From the NCBI RefSeq assembly GCF_024701975.1, contig NZ_JANLNM010000001.1, positions 744,001-808,000 on the forward strand: 64,000 bases of DNA. The letters run 5' to 3'. Positions 33,700 through 44,007 of this stretch are shown in pieces. The DNA comes from Variovorax sp. ZS18.2.2. Lineage in GTDB: Bacteria > Pseudomonadota > Gammaproteobacteria > Burkholderiales > Burkholderiaceae_C. How positions within the stretch are numbered: position 1 is the stretch's first letter; the number at the start of each line of letters is the position of its first letter. A program made the position numbers and the translations under genes. The notes below the pieces were generated by a model. The model worked only from the letters and a program-made list of their open reading frames with translations, had not been told where the DNA came from and searched no databases.

Positions 33700-34866
33700 T
33701 CAGGCACCCAGCGCGGCGCGAACCTTGTCGCCGAGCCCGCGCAGCCGCTCGACGGGCTCGTTGGAAAACACGAAGCGCAGGTACTGCGCATCGTGCGTTT
33801 CGCCCCAGCCTTTCATTGCCGTCGCGCAGACGCGGGCCTTCAGGAGACGTTCCGACAGCGTCTGCCCGTCGATGCCGAAATCGCTCGCACGCAGCAGCAG
33901 CGACCAGCCACCAGCCGGAATGCCAACCGGCAAGCCCTTGAGTTCATTTAGCACCGTGTCGCGCCGCCGCTCCAGCTCGGCCACATAGGGCGCGAGCGTG
34001 CGAGCGGACTGTTCCAGCGCCGTGGCCACCGCGTCCTGCGCGATGCCCACGGGCACGACCACATTGGCGAGCGAAACGGCGATGAGATCGGGCATGTAGC
34101 TTTCCGGCGCCACGGTCCAGCCTACGCGCCAGCCGATCATGCGCAGTTCCTTGGCCGACGAGCCGACGGTGATCGTGCGCTCGGCCATGCCGGGGAGGCC
34201 GGCCGGGTGGATCACCTTGCGGCCGTCGTAGACCAGGCGCTCCATGGCGGTGTCGAGGATGAGCGTCAGGTCATGCCGTACGCACAGCGCGGCGATGGCG
34301 CGCCAGTCGTCCTCATCGAAGTAACCACCGCTCGGCATCGACGGCGACATCAGCAGCATCACGCGCACGCGCGGCCCGATGGCGGCCTGCAGTGCCGCGC
34401 GGTCGAGCTTCCATTCGCCGCCGGGCGTGAACTGGAAGGGCGCGTACTTCGGCGTGCCGCCGGCGAGGCGGATGCGGTTGAGCAGGCCCGCATAGGTCGG
34501 ATCGGTCACCAGCACTTCGTCGCCCACCTCGACCGTCGCGAGCAGCGCGTTGAGGATGCCCGAGAGCCCGCCTGCGGAGATCACGCAGTTGCGCGGTCCG
34601 TAGTCCACGCCCGAGAGCGCCGATACATGCCGCGCCGCGACCTCGCGCAACCGCGACTGGCCGACGAAGGGCAGGTAGCTGTTGTCCGAATCTTCCGAGG
34701 CAGCGCGCACGGTTCGCGCGATCGCTTCGGGGTCGGGCGGAATGTCGACGTCCAGGTTTTCGAGCCGGAGAAAGGGCGAACCGTCGGCATCGTCCGCGAT
34801 GGCACCCATGCGGTCGACGCCGATGCCTGCGATGTGTTCTAGCCGTGCGGGGCGATGACGTGGCAT
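33700..34866 (-). CDS. Pyridoxal-phosphate aminotransferase (class I/II)
   Basis: The 388-aa protein is a fold-type I aminotransferase. The phosphate-binding region SAGGLSGILN is at about 97-106, the PLP-ring aspartate at D205 in LILDTAME, the Schiff-base lysine at K239 in SSAKELRMIGWRVGW, and a conserved arginine near the end of that motif. The family covers aspartate/aromatic and kynurenine-type aminotransferases; the substrate is not evident. ATG 34866, with MPRHRP, has AAGGAG 6 bases upstream. It is co-directional with the LysR gene upstream (17 bases between), so the two may share a transcript. Confidence 0.82.
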   Translation of the reverse strand: MPRHRPARLEHIAGIGVDRMGAIADDADGSPFLRLENLDVDIPPDPEAIARTVRAASEDSDNSYLPFVGQSRLREVAARHVSALSGVDYGPRNCVISAGGLSGILNALLATVEVGDEVLVTDPTYAGLLNRIRLAGGTPKYAPFQFTPGGEWKLDRAALQAAIGPRVRVMLLMSPSMPSGGYFDEDDWRAIAALCVRHDLTLILDTAMERLVYDGRKVIHPAGLPGMAERTITVGSSAKELRMIGWRVGWTVAPESYMPDLIAVSLANVVVPVGIAQDAVATALEQSARTLAPYVAELERRRDTVLNELKGLPVGIPAGGWSLLLRASDFGIDGQTLSERLLKARVCATAMKGWGETHDAQYLRFVFSNEPVERLRGLGDKVRAALGA

Positions 34867-34883
34867 GCATGTCTCCTTGGGGA

Positions 34884-35843
34884 CTACAGAACCTGCTTGC
34901 GCGGACGCGGCGGCCGTTGCGGCGCGCCTCCTGGACCGTCCGATTTTTCCGCATTCTGCGGCAGCAACAACGATTGCTGCGCCTCTGCCGCCTCGCGCAG
35001 GAAGTTCCACACGGCCTGCATGCGCCCGAGGTGCTTGGTCTCCGCCGGCATCGACATCCAGAAGGTGCGCGTGAAATTCGCCTGGCCCCGCAGCACCGGC
35101 TTCAGCGCACTGTCTTTCTCTGCAATGAAGGCCGGCAGCACCGCAATCCCCTCACCCGCGGCCACCGCGCTGTGCTGCGCCAGCACGCTGGTGCTGCGCA
35201 GCGCAAAGGTGTCGGGCCGGTGCAGTTCGTCCAGGTACTGCAGTTCCTTGCTGAACAGCAGGTCGTCCACGTAGCTGATGAAGGTGTGGCCGCGCAAGTC
35301 CTCACGCGTCTTGATCGGCTTGTGCGCCGCGAGGTATTGCTTGGACGCATAGAGCCGCAGCGTGTAGTCGGTGAGCTTGGTCACCACCACCGGTCCGCGC
35401 GCCGGGCGTTCGAGCGAAATCACGATGTCGGCCTCGCGACGCGACAGGTGCACCAGCCGCGGCATCGCAAGCAGGTCGATGGTGAGCTTGGGGTGCTGCG
35501 CCGCGAAGAGCGCGAGCTGCGGCGCCAGCACCACCGTGCCGAAGCCTTCGGTCGCGCCAATGCGCACCAGCCCCGACAAGCCCTCCTGCGAGGCCGGCGC
35601 GGTGCTCTCCACGGCCTGGAAGGCGCTCTCCATCGCCTCGACCTGCGGCTGCAGCCGGCGGCCCGCCTCGGTGAGCCGGTGTCCGCCCGATTCACGCGAG
35701 AAGAGCGGAGCGCCGACTTCCTTTTCGAGCGCCTGGATGCGCCGCGCGACCGTGGTGTGGTCCACCTCGAGCCGGCGCGCCGCGCTCATCAGCGTGCCGG
35801 AGCGGGCCAGCTCGAGAAAGTAGCGCAGGTTGTCCCAGTCCAT
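34884..35843 (-). CDS. LysR-family regulator, divergent from mmsA
   Basis: This 319-aa protein has the LysR N-terminal winged helix (MDWDNLRYFLELARSGTLMSAARRLEVDHTTVARRIQALE) and an effector-binding domain from about residue 90 (VRIGATEGFGTVVLAPQL). It diverges from the valine/isobutyrate operon, with an ATTTG-N13-CAAAT element in the 162-base shared region, so it is the likely activator of mmsA and neighbours. ATG 35843 matches the family start; an in-frame ATG at 35924 would extend into the control region and lacks a ribosome site. The aminotransferase gene lies just downstream. Confidence 0.85.
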   Translation of the reverse strand: MDWDNLRYFLELARSGTLMSAARRLEVDHTTVARRIQALEKEVGAPLFSRESGGHRLTEAGRRLQPQVEAMESAFQAVESTAPASQEGLSGLVRIGATEGFGTVVLAPQLALFAAQHPKLTIDLLAMPRLVHLSRREADIVISLERPARGPVVVTKLTDYTLRLYASKQYLAAHKPIKTREDLRGHTFISYVDDLLFSKELQYLDELHRPDTFALRSTSVLAQHSAVAAGEGIAVLPAFIAEKDSALKPVLRGQANFTRTFWMSMPAETKHLGRMQAVWNFLREAAEAQQSLLLPQNAEKSDGPGGAPQRPPRPRKQVL

Positions 35844-35888
35844 CTGCTTGCGTGCCTTCCGTTGGTTGCGCTGTGAAGACTCTGCATT

Positions 35889-35940
35889 TTTGCAAAGCCG
35901 TGGCGCATATTTGTCTATTGTCATGGCAAATCTGCAAAGC
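35889..35940. promoter_or_regulatory. mmsA control region: TTTGCAAA and a LysR-type inverted repeat
   Basis: TTTGCAAA at 35889-35896 is a self-complementary octamer; its extension TTTGCAAAGC recurs as TCTGCAAAGC at 35931-35940, 42 bases away. Between them ATTTG (35909-35913) and CAAAT (35927-35931) form an inverted repeat with a 13-base spacer, a spacing used by LysR proteins. The regulator starts at 35843 and mmsA at 36006. Confidence 0.5.
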
Positions 35941-36005
35941 TAGGATGAGGGCTGCACCGGCCTCGACCGGCATCGCTTTCCCAAGATTCACAGGAGACAA
36001 CCCTC

Positions 36006-37529
<1,524 letters not shown>

Positions 37530-37541
37530 GAAGTCCGCCGG

Positions 37542-38696
37542 ATGGACTTCGAACTTTCCGAAGAACAGCGCGCCTTCGCACAGAGCGCGCGCGACTTTGC
37601 GCAGGCCGAATTCGCGCCGCATGCGGCGCAGTGGGACGCCGAGGCCATCTTCCCGAAGGAGGCCATCGCCAAGGCTGGCGAGCTGGGCTTCTGCGGGCTC
37701 TATGCGCCCGAGCGCGTCGGTGGTCTCGGCCTGCCGCGGCTCGATGCGGCGCTGGTGTTCGAGGAGATGGCCGCGGTCGACCCTTCGACCACGGCCTTCA
37801 TCACGATCCACAACATGGCGACGTGGATGCTGGGCACCTGGGCGACCGATGCGGTGGCCGCGCAGTGGGGTGAAGACCTCACGAGCGGGCGCAAGCTCGC
37901 GTCGTACTGCCTTACCGAGCCGGGCGCCGGATCGGATGCGGGCTCGCTCAAGACACGCGCGGAACTGCAAGGCAACGAGTACGTCATCAACGGCGGCAAG
38001 GCCTTCATCTCCGGCGCGGGCTCCACCGACGTGCTGGTGCTGATGGCGCGCACCGGCGGTGCGGGTGCCAGTGGCATCTCGGCCTTCGCGGTGCCGGCCG
38101 ATGCGCCGGGCGTGAGCTACGGCAAGAAGGAGCACAAGATGGGCTGGAACAGCCAGCCCACGCGCACCATCAACTTCGACAACGTGCGCATCCCGGCCGA
38201 GAACCTGCTGGGCAAGGAAGGCGAGGGCTTTCGCATCGCGATGAAGGGGCTCGACGGTGGGCGCATCAACATCGCGACCTGCTCGGTGGGCGCGGCGCAG
38301 GGCGCGCTCGATGCGGCGCGCCGCTACCTGCACGAGCGCCAGCAGTTCGGCAAGCCGATCGCGAGCTTCCAGGCCCTGCAGTTCAAGCTGGCCGACATGG
38401 CGACCGAACTGGTCGCGGCGCGCCAGATGGTGCGGCTTGCCGCATCGAAGCTCGATGCGGGCCATGCCGACGCCAGCACCTATTGCGCGATGGCCAAGCG
38501 CTTCGCGACCGATGCTGGCTTCAACGTCTGCAACGACGCGCTGCAACTGCACGGCGGCTACGGCTACCTCAGCGAGTTCCCGCTGGAGCGCCTGGTGCGC
38601 GATACCCGCGTGCACCAGATCCTGGAAGGCACCAACGAAATCATGCGAGTGATCGTTGCGCGAAAATTGCTGGAAGGGGACAGCGATATCCGCTGA
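37542..38696 (+). CDS. Isobutyryl-CoA dehydrogenase (acyl-CoA dehydrogenase family)
   Basis: The 384-aa flavoprotein would oxidise isobutyryl-CoA to methacrylyl-CoA. It starts MDFELSEEQRAFAQSARDFAQ, has the FAD/substrate segment YCLTEPGAGSDAGS near residues 123-136, the Arg/Gly loop region FGKPIASFQALQFKLADMATE, and ends with the catalytic glutamate E362 in ILEGTNEIMR, the position used by isobutyryl-CoA and other short-chain acyl-CoA dehydrogenases. The substrate is inferred from its place 12 bases after mmsA and upstream of the hydrolase and mmsB. Electrons would go to electron-transfer flavoprotein. Confidence 0.88.
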   Translation: MDFELSEEQRAFAQSARDFAQAEFAPHAAQWDAEAIFPKEAIAKAGELGFCGLYAPERVGGLGLPRLDAALVFEEMAAVDPSTTAFITIHNMATWMLGTWATDAVAAQWGEDLTSGRKLASYCLTEPGAGSDAGSLKTRAELQGNEYVINGGKAFISGAGSTDVLVLMARTGGAGASGISAFAVPADAPGVSYGKKEHKMGWNSQPTRTINFDNVRIPAENLLGKEGEGFRIAMKGLDGGRINIATCSVGAAQGALDAARRYLHERQQFGKPIASFQALQFKLADMATELVAARQMVRLAASKLDAGHADASTYCAMAKRFATDAGFNVCNDALQLHGGYGYLSEFPLERLVRDTRVHQILEGTNEIMRVIVARKLLEGDSDIR

Positions 38697-38724
38697 CGCC
38701 CCGCATCCAGAACCCCTCAAGACA

Positions 38725-39840
38725 ATGACCGACTCCGTAGTTCTCTTCGACGAAATCAAGACCGCCGGCGGCAAGCGCTTCGCTACTGCCACGCTCAACG
38801 CACCGGCCTCGCTCAACGCGCTCTCGGTGGACATGGTGCGCCTGCTCACGCCCAAGCTGCGCGAATGGGCGAAAGACGACGGCATCGTCGGCGTGCTGTT
38901 GCAGGCCGCTGGCGAGAAGGCCTTCTGCGCAGGCGGCGACCTGCGCCAGCTCTACCAGACGCTGCTCGAATGCGGCCCCGCGCGCAACACCTACGCCGAA
39001 GACTTCTTCCGCGAAGAGTACGAGCTCGACTACCTGATCCACACCTTCCCCAAGCCCTTTCTGTGCTGGGGCCACGGCATCGTGATGGGTGGCGGCGTGG
39101 GCCTGATGTCGGGCTGCTCGCACCGCGTGGTGACGACGCAGAGCCGCATCGCCATGCCCGAGATCGCCATCGGCCTGTACCCCGATGTGGGCGGCAGCTG
39201 GTTCCTGCGCCGCACGCCGGGCCGCACCGGGTTGTTCCTGGCGCTCACGGCCGCCAACGTCAACGCAGCCGATGCGATCTTCTGCGGACTGGCCGATGTG
39301 CTGGTGCCACAGGAGCGCAAGGGCCAGGTGCTCGAGGCCATCGCCACCGCCGCATGGGCGGGCGAGAGCAAGGCCGACCGCGCCACGCTGTCGCGCGTCC
39401 TCGCGAAGGCCGGCGAGGGCGCCGAGCTGCCGGCTTCGAAGGTGCGCGAGCACTACGACGCCATCAACGCGCTGATGGCCGGCGACGACCTACTCGACAT
39501 CGCCAATCGCCTGCGCGATCTGCAGAGCGACGATCCCTGGCTGCAGTCCGCCTCCAAGACTTTCATGAAGGGCGCGCCGAGTTCGGCCGCGCTGAGCTTC
39601 GAGCTCTGGCAGCGTGTGCACCGCATGTCACTCGCCGAGGTGTTCCGGCTGGAGTACTGGGCGTCGCTCGGCTTTTGCGCACACAAGGACTTTGCCGAGG
39701 GCATCCGCGCGGTGCTGATCGACAAGGACCGCAACCCGCGCTGGAACCCCGCGACGATCGAGGAGATCACGCCCGCCTTCATCGACGACCACCTGCGCCC
39801 GCGCGGCGAGATGCCGGCCGAACTCGCATCGCTGGTCTGA
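38725..39840 (+). CDS. 3-hydroxyisobutyryl-CoA hydrolase (crotonase superfamily)
   Basis: The 371-aa protein has the length and motifs of HIBYL-CoA hydrolase rather than a plain crotonase (about 260 aa): oxyanion segments FCAGGDL (67-73) and GIVMGGGVGL (118-127), the catalytic pair region AMPEIAIGLYPDVGG with E146 and D154, and the extended C-terminal domain ending ITPAFIDDHLRPRGEMP. It would release 3-hydroxyisobutyrate from its CoA ester for MmsB. The preceding step, methacrylyl-CoA hydration, has no separate gene here, so another crotonase elsewhere must supply it. ATG 38725 was chosen because upstream in-frame sequence lies inside the dehydrogenase gene. Confidence 0.87.
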   Translation: MTDSVVLFDEIKTAGGKRFATATLNAPASLNALSVDMVRLLTPKLREWAKDDGIVGVLLQAAGEKAFCAGGDLRQLYQTLLECGPARNTYAEDFFREEYELDYLIHTFPKPFLCWGHGIVMGGGVGLMSGCSHRVVTTQSRIAMPEIAIGLYPDVGGSWFLRRTPGRTGLFLALTAANVNAADAIFCGLADVLVPQERKGQVLEAIATAAWAGESKADRATLSRVLAKAGEGAELPASKVREHYDAINALMAGDDLLDIANRLRDLQSDDPWLQSASKTFMKGAPSSAALSFELWQRVHRMSLAEVFRLEYWASLGFCAHKDFAEGIRAVLIDKDRNPRWNPATIEEITPAFIDDHLRPRGEMPAELASLV

Positions 39841-39875
39841 CACCGCATTCATAAAAGACAACGGAGACAACACAC

Positions 39876-40772
39876 ATGAAGATCGCATTCATCGGCCTCG
39901 GCAACATGGGCGGCCCGATGGCCCTGAACCTGCTCAAGGTCGGCCACACGCTCAGCGCGTTCGACCTCTCGGCCGACGCCTGCAAGAAGTTCGGCGCCGA
40001 GGGGCTGCCCATTGCCAAGTCGGCGGCCGAGACCGTCGCTGACGCCGAGGTCGTGATCAGCATGCTGCCGGCCAGCGCGCACGTCGAGGGCCTGTTCCTC
40101 GGCGGCGCGGGCAAGCCCGGCCTGCTGGAAAGCATCAAGCCCGGCACGCTCGTGATCGACAGCAGCACCATCGCCGCGGCCACGTCGCGCAAGGTGGCCG
40201 AAGCGGCCGCTGCCAAGGGCGTGGCGATGATCGATGCGCCCGTGTCGGGCGGCACCGGCGGCGCGATTGCCGGCACGCTGACCTTCATGGTCGGCGGCGA
40301 GACCGGCGACCTGGAGCGCGCGCGCCCGGTGCTCGAGAAGATGGGCGCCAACATCTTCCACGCCGGCGCTGCGGGCGCGGGCCAGACCGCGAAGATCTGC
40401 AACAACATGCTGCTCGGCATCCTGATGATCGGCACCTCCGAGGCGCTGGCGCTCGGCGTGGCGAACGGGCTCGATCCGAAGGTGCTCTCCGAAATCATGC
40501 GTCGCAGCTCGGGCGGCAACTGGGCGCTCGAAAAGTACAACCCGATGCCGGGTGTGATGGAGACGTCGCCCGCCTCGAAGAACTACGCGGGCGGCTTCGG
40601 CACCGACCTGATGCTCAAGGACCTGGGGCTGGCGCAGGAGAACGCGACGGCCGTGCGCGCCGCCACGCCCCTGGGCGGCCTGGCGCGCAGCCTGTATGCG
40701 GCCCACAGCCTCGCGGGCCACGGCGCGCTGGACTTCTCCAGCGTGCTGAAGCTGGTGCAGAAGGCCGGCTGA
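39876..40772 (+). CDS. mmsB: 3-hydroxyisobutyrate dehydrogenase
   Basis: MmsB oxidises 3-hydroxyisobutyrate to methylmalonate semialdehyde with NAD+. The 298-aa protein shows the beta-hydroxyacid dehydrogenase signature: nucleotide motif GLGNMG near 7-12, the conserved DSSTI at 95-99, the substrate loop APVSGGTGGA at 121-130, and the catalytic lysine K173 in GQTAKICNN. All residues of the family's active site are present. It closes the operon, 35 bases after the hydrolase gene, and ends 4 bases before the convergent LysR gene. Confidence 0.94.
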   Translation: MKIAFIGLGNMGGPMALNLLKVGHTLSAFDLSADACKKFGAEGLPIAKSAAETVADAEVVISMLPASAHVEGLFLGGAGKPGLLESIKPGTLVIDSSTIAAATSRKVAEAAAAKGVAMIDAPVSGGTGGAIAGTLTFMVGGETGDLERARPVLEKMGANIFHAGAAGAGQTAKICNNMLLGILMIGTSEALALGVANGLDPKVLSEIMRRSSGGNWALEKYNPMPGVMETSPASKNYAGGFGTDLMLKDLGLAQENATAVRAATPLGGLARSLYAAHSLAGHGALDFSSVLKLVQKAG

Positions 40773-40776
40773 TCGC

Positions 40777-41721
40777 TCACGCCGCGTCGTCGGGCTCTTC
40801 CTGCAGGTTGACGGCCCAGGGCTGGCCGGCCGCCTTGCAGTAGCTCGTTACCACCTCCCGGATGATCGTTTCGACCGCCGCCACGGCGGCCGACGATTCC
40901 CTGGGCCGCGTCACCGTGACGACCAGCGGCGGCAGGGCCGGCCCCTCGCAGAGCTTCAGGTCTCCGGCCTCGATCTCGCGCTGCACGAAGATCGGCGGGA
41001 TCGCCGCCACGCCGAAGCCTTCCTTCACGAGCTGCACGATCGACTGCACCGACGGAAAGCTGCAGATGCGCGGCTCCGCCTCGCGGCCCGCGAACAGCGC
41101 GCGCACATGCGCATGCGGGCTGGAGGTGCGCACGTAGGTCAGCACCGGAATGCGCTCCAGGTCTTCCAGCGTCAGCACGTTCTGCGTGGGCCACACGTCC
41201 GGCCGCGCGATCCAGCGGATCGGAAAGCGCGACAGCGGCGTGACGTCGAGCTCCATGTTGCCGGCCGCTTCCTCGACGGGATCGTTCTGGATCAGCAGGT
41301 CGAGCTTGTGCTGGCGGAACTGCTCCCGCAGGTTGCGCGCCGGCTCGACGGTGATGTCCGGGTCTACCGCGGGAAAGCGCCGCGTGAGCCCGTGGATCAG
41401 CGGCGTGAGCCAGGTATGGACCACGGTCTCGATCACGCCGATGCGCACGCGCCCGGCGGGTGGCGCATCGGGCTGCGTCGAGAGCTTGAGCTCGCGCTCC
41501 AGCGCCAGCATGCGCTCGGCCTGCCGCACCACCTGTTCGCCCACGGGGGTGAGGGTCAGGGTGCGATTGGAGCGGTCAACAAGGAAAACCCCTAGTTCGT
41601 CTTCCAGGGCCGCGATGCGCTGCGATGCGGCCGCCTGCGTGGTGTGCAGCACCTGGGCCGTCTCGCGAAAGCTCTTCAGGCGGGAAAGGACGACCAGCGT
41701 CTCCAGAAAGCGTGTGTTCAT
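40777..41721 (-). CDS. LysR-family regulator of the 5-oxoproline (pxp) module
   Basis: This 314-aa protein has the N-terminal LysR helix-turn-helix (FRETAQVLHTTQAAASQRIAALEDELG) and an effector domain opening VRIGVIETVVHTWLTPLIHGL. It diverges from the gene encoding the DUF1445 protein across 170 bases that contain a TCGAG-GG-CTCGA palindrome, so it probably activates the downstream carboxylase/5-oxoprolinase genes. No effector is evident. Its stop lies 4 bases from mmsB, the end of the neighbouring operon. Confidence 0.85.
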   Translation of the reverse strand: MNTRFLETLVVLSRLKSFRETAQVLHTTQAAASQRIAALEDELGVFLVDRSNRTLTLTPVGEQVVRQAERMLALERELKLSTQPDAPPAGRVRIGVIETVVHTWLTPLIHGLTRRFPAVDPDITVEPARNLREQFRQHKLDLLIQNDPVEEAAGNMELDVTPLSRFPIRWIARPDVWPTQNVLTLEDLERIPVLTYVRTSSPHAHVRALFAGREAEPRICSFPSVQSIVQLVKEGFGVAAIPPIFVQREIEAGDLKLCEGPALPPLVVTVTRPRESSAAVAAVETIIREVVTSYCKAAGQPWAVNLQEEPDDAA

Positions 41722-41766
41722 CGGTCCGTCGGTGTTCGGTGCAAGGCGGTTCTTAAAAAAATCTTA

Positions 41767-41778
41767 TCGAGGGCTCGA
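41767..41778. promoter_or_regulatory. Palindrome TCGAG-GG-CTCGA in the LysR/pxp control region
   Basis: A perfect 5-bp inverted repeat with a 2-base spacer lies 46 bases upstream of the LysR start and about 115 bases upstream of the DUF1445 start. LysR boxes are usually longer with wider spacing, so the assignment is tentative. Confidence 0.35.
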
Positions 41779-41891
41779 ACAATTTCTGAGTCGACGTCAT
41801 CGGCGTGCCGTGATTTCATCGCCCCCCATTGACGGTGTGCCGGCATGCAAGTCCTGCACCAGCACAAAAGCATGACATCAAGAGGTACGCA

Positions 41892-42716
41892 ATGGAATTG
41901 GTGGATACGGGCAGTGCCGTGCAGGCGCCCGACGCAACGTTCGCAAGCGCCTGGGAGGCGCGGCAGGCCATCCGCGGCGGCCGCTGGCGCCGTCACACGA
42001 GCGGGCTGACGCCGGCGCACGTGCAGGGCAACCTGGCGATCCTGCCGGTGGACCTGGCCTCGGATTTCATGCGCTTCTGCCAGAGCAACCCGAAACCGTG
42101 CCCGCTGCTCGCGGTCGGCCAGCCCGGCAACCCGCAACTGCCCACGCTGGGGCGCGACATCGACATCCGCACCGACGTGCCCGCCTACCGCGTCTATCGC
42201 GAGGGCGTGCTGGTGGGCGAGGTGGACGACCTGAAGGCCTTGTGGCGCGACGATTACGTGGCGTTCGTGCTGGGCTGCTCGTTCTCGTTCGAGCACGGCC
42301 TCATCGATGCGGGCATTCCGCTGCGCCATGTGGACGAGGGCAAGAACGTGGCCATGTACAGGACGAACATCCAGACCGTGCCGGCCGGCCCCTTCCATGG
42401 GCCGATGGTGGTGTCGATGCGTCCGATGAAGGCGGCCGACGCCATTCGCGCGGTGCAGATCACCGCGCGCGTGCCCAAGGTGCACGGCGCGCCGGTGCAC
42501 ATCGGTGACCCCTCGCTCATCGGCATCGCCGACATCGCGAAGCCCGACTTCGGCGATGCGGTGCATATCGCGCCGGACGAACTGCCCGTGTTCTGGGCCT
42601 GCGGCGTGACGCCGCAGGCGGTGGTGATGGCTGCCAAGCCCACGCTGTGCATCACGCACTCGCCGGGGTACATGCTGGTCACCGACATGCTCAACCGCGA
42701 CCTTCCGTTCGCCTGA
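41892..42716 (+). CDS. DUF1445 putative hydro-lyase / D-glutamate cyclase-like protein
   Basis: The 274-aa protein is a member of the DUF1445 family (motifs [31 protein letters not shown] and [13 protein letters not shown]). The bacterial proteins are called putative hydro-lyases; the mammalian relative with this domain was identified as a D-glutamate cyclase making 5-oxo-D-proline. Here it sits at the head of a 5-oxoprolinase module, which supports a role in making or handling 5-oxoproline or glutamate. The start at 41892 has AGAGGT upstream. It is separated from the MFS gene by 52 bases. Confidence 0.82.
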   Translation: MELVDTGSAVQAPDATFASAWEARQAIRGGRWRRHTSGLTPAHVQGNLAILPVDLASDFMRFCQSNPKPCPLLAVGQPGNPQLPTLGRDIDIRTDVPAYRVYREGVLVGEVDDLKALWRDDYVAFVLGCSFSFEHGLIDAGIPLRHVDEGKNVAMYRTNIQTVPAGPFHGPMVVSMRPMKAADAIRAVQITARVPKVHGAPVHIGDPSLIGIADIAKPDFGDAVHIAPDELPVFWACGVTPQAVVMAAKPTLCITHSPGYMLVTDMLNRDLPFA

Positions 42717-42768
42717 GCGCCGCCCGCTTTCTCGACACCTGTTTTTCATCACCAAGAGGATTTCCACC

Positions 42769-44004
42769 ATGTGGCTGCAGGAAACCAAACCCCAGGAGCG
42801 CCGGACGCTGGTCGCCGCCTTCGCAGGCTACGGCGTCGATGCGTTCGACTACATGATCTACACCTTCATGATCCCCACGCTGATCCTGGTGTGGGGCATG
42901 ACGAAGACCGAGGCCGGCTACATCGCGACCGGCGCGCTGGTCACCTCGGCCATCGGCGGCTGGCTCGCGGGCATCCTGGCCGACAAATATGGCCGTGTGC
43001 GCATCCTGCAGCTCACGGTGCTGTGGTTCAGCTTCTTCACCTTCCTGAGCGGCTTCACGCAGTCGCCCGAGCAGCTCTTCGTCACGCGCGCGCTGCAGGG
43101 CCTGGGCTTCGGCGGCGAATGGTCGGTGGGCTCGGTGCTGATCGCCGAGATGATCCAGGCGCGCCACCGCGGCAAGGCCGTGGGTCTGGTGCAGAGCAGC
43201 TGGGCAGTGGGCTGGGGTGTGTCGGCCATCGCGTTCTGGGCGGTGTATGCCATGCTGGAACCAGCGCTCGCTTGGCGCGTGCTGTTCTGGATCGGCGTGC
43301 TGCCGGCGCTGTTGATCCTCTACATCCGCCGCAACATCAGCGACCCCGAGGTCTATCACCAGACCCGTGCGCGCATGAAGGCGGAGGGCGACAAGGGCAA
43401 CTTCCTGGAGATCTTCTCGCCCAAGCTGCTCAGGACCACGATCCTTGCGAGCCTGTTGGCCACCGGCATGCAGGGCGCCTACTACGCGGTGACCACCTGG
43501 CTGCCGACGTACCTGAAGATGGAGCGCAACCTGTCGGTGTTCGGCACCAGCGGCTACCTGCTGGTGCTGATCCTCGGGTCGTTCGTGGGCTACCTCACGA
43601 GCGCATGGCTGTCGGACAAGCTGGGCCGCCGCCGCTGCTTCATGCTGTTCGCGCTGTGCGCCGGCCTGCTGGTGATCGCGTACACGCAGATCCCGATCAC
43701 CGACGCGATGATGCTGGTGCTCGGCTTTCCGCTCGGCTTCTTTCTCTCGGGCATCTTCTCGGGCATGGGGGCGTATTTGAGCGAACTGTTCCCCAGCCGC
43801 GTGCGCGGTTCGGGCCAGGGCTTTTGCTACAACTTCGGCCGGGCCGTCGGCTCGATCTGCCCGGCGCTCATCGGCTACATGAGCACGACGATGCCGCTCG
43901 GCATTGCCATCGGCTACATGGCTGCGGGCGGCTATCTGCTGGTGATCATTGCGTCGCTGCTTTTGCCGGAGACGAGCGGGCTTGAGCTCTCCTCGGAGGA
44001 CTGA
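42769..44004 (+). CDS. MFS transporter (metabolite:H+ symporter type), candidate 5-oxoproline uptake
   Basis: The 411-aa inner-membrane protein has 12 predicted helices in two halves. MFS signature loops are present: GILADKYGRVRIL between helices 2 and 3, and SDKLGRRRCFM in the second half, with RALQGLGFGGEW typical of sugar/organic-acid:H+ symporters. Its place between the DUF1445 gene and the biotin carboxylase gene, 3 bases before the latter, makes a carboxylate such as 5-oxoproline a likely substrate. It ends in the charged tail LELSSED. Confidence 0.85.
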   Translation: MWLQETKPQERRTLVAAFAGYGVDAFDYMIYTFMIPTLILVWGMTKTEAGYIATGALVTSAIGGWLAGILADKYGRVRILQLTVLWFSFFTFLSGFTQSPEQLFVTRALQGLGFGGEWSVGSVLIAEMIQARHRGKAVGLVQSSWAVGWGVSAIAFWAVYAMLEPALAWRVLFWIGVLPALLILYIRRNISDPEVYHQTRARMKAEGDKGNFLEIFSPKLLRTTILASLLATGMQGAYYAVTTWLPTYLKMERNLSVFGTSGYLLVLILGSFVGYLTSAWLSDKLGRRRCFMLFALCAGLLVIAYTQIPITDAMMLVLGFPLGFFLSGIFSGMGAYLSELFPSRVRGSGQGFCYNFGRAVGSICPALIGYMSTTMPLGIAIGYMAAGGYLLVIIASLLLPETSGLELSSED

Positions 44005-44007
44005 GCG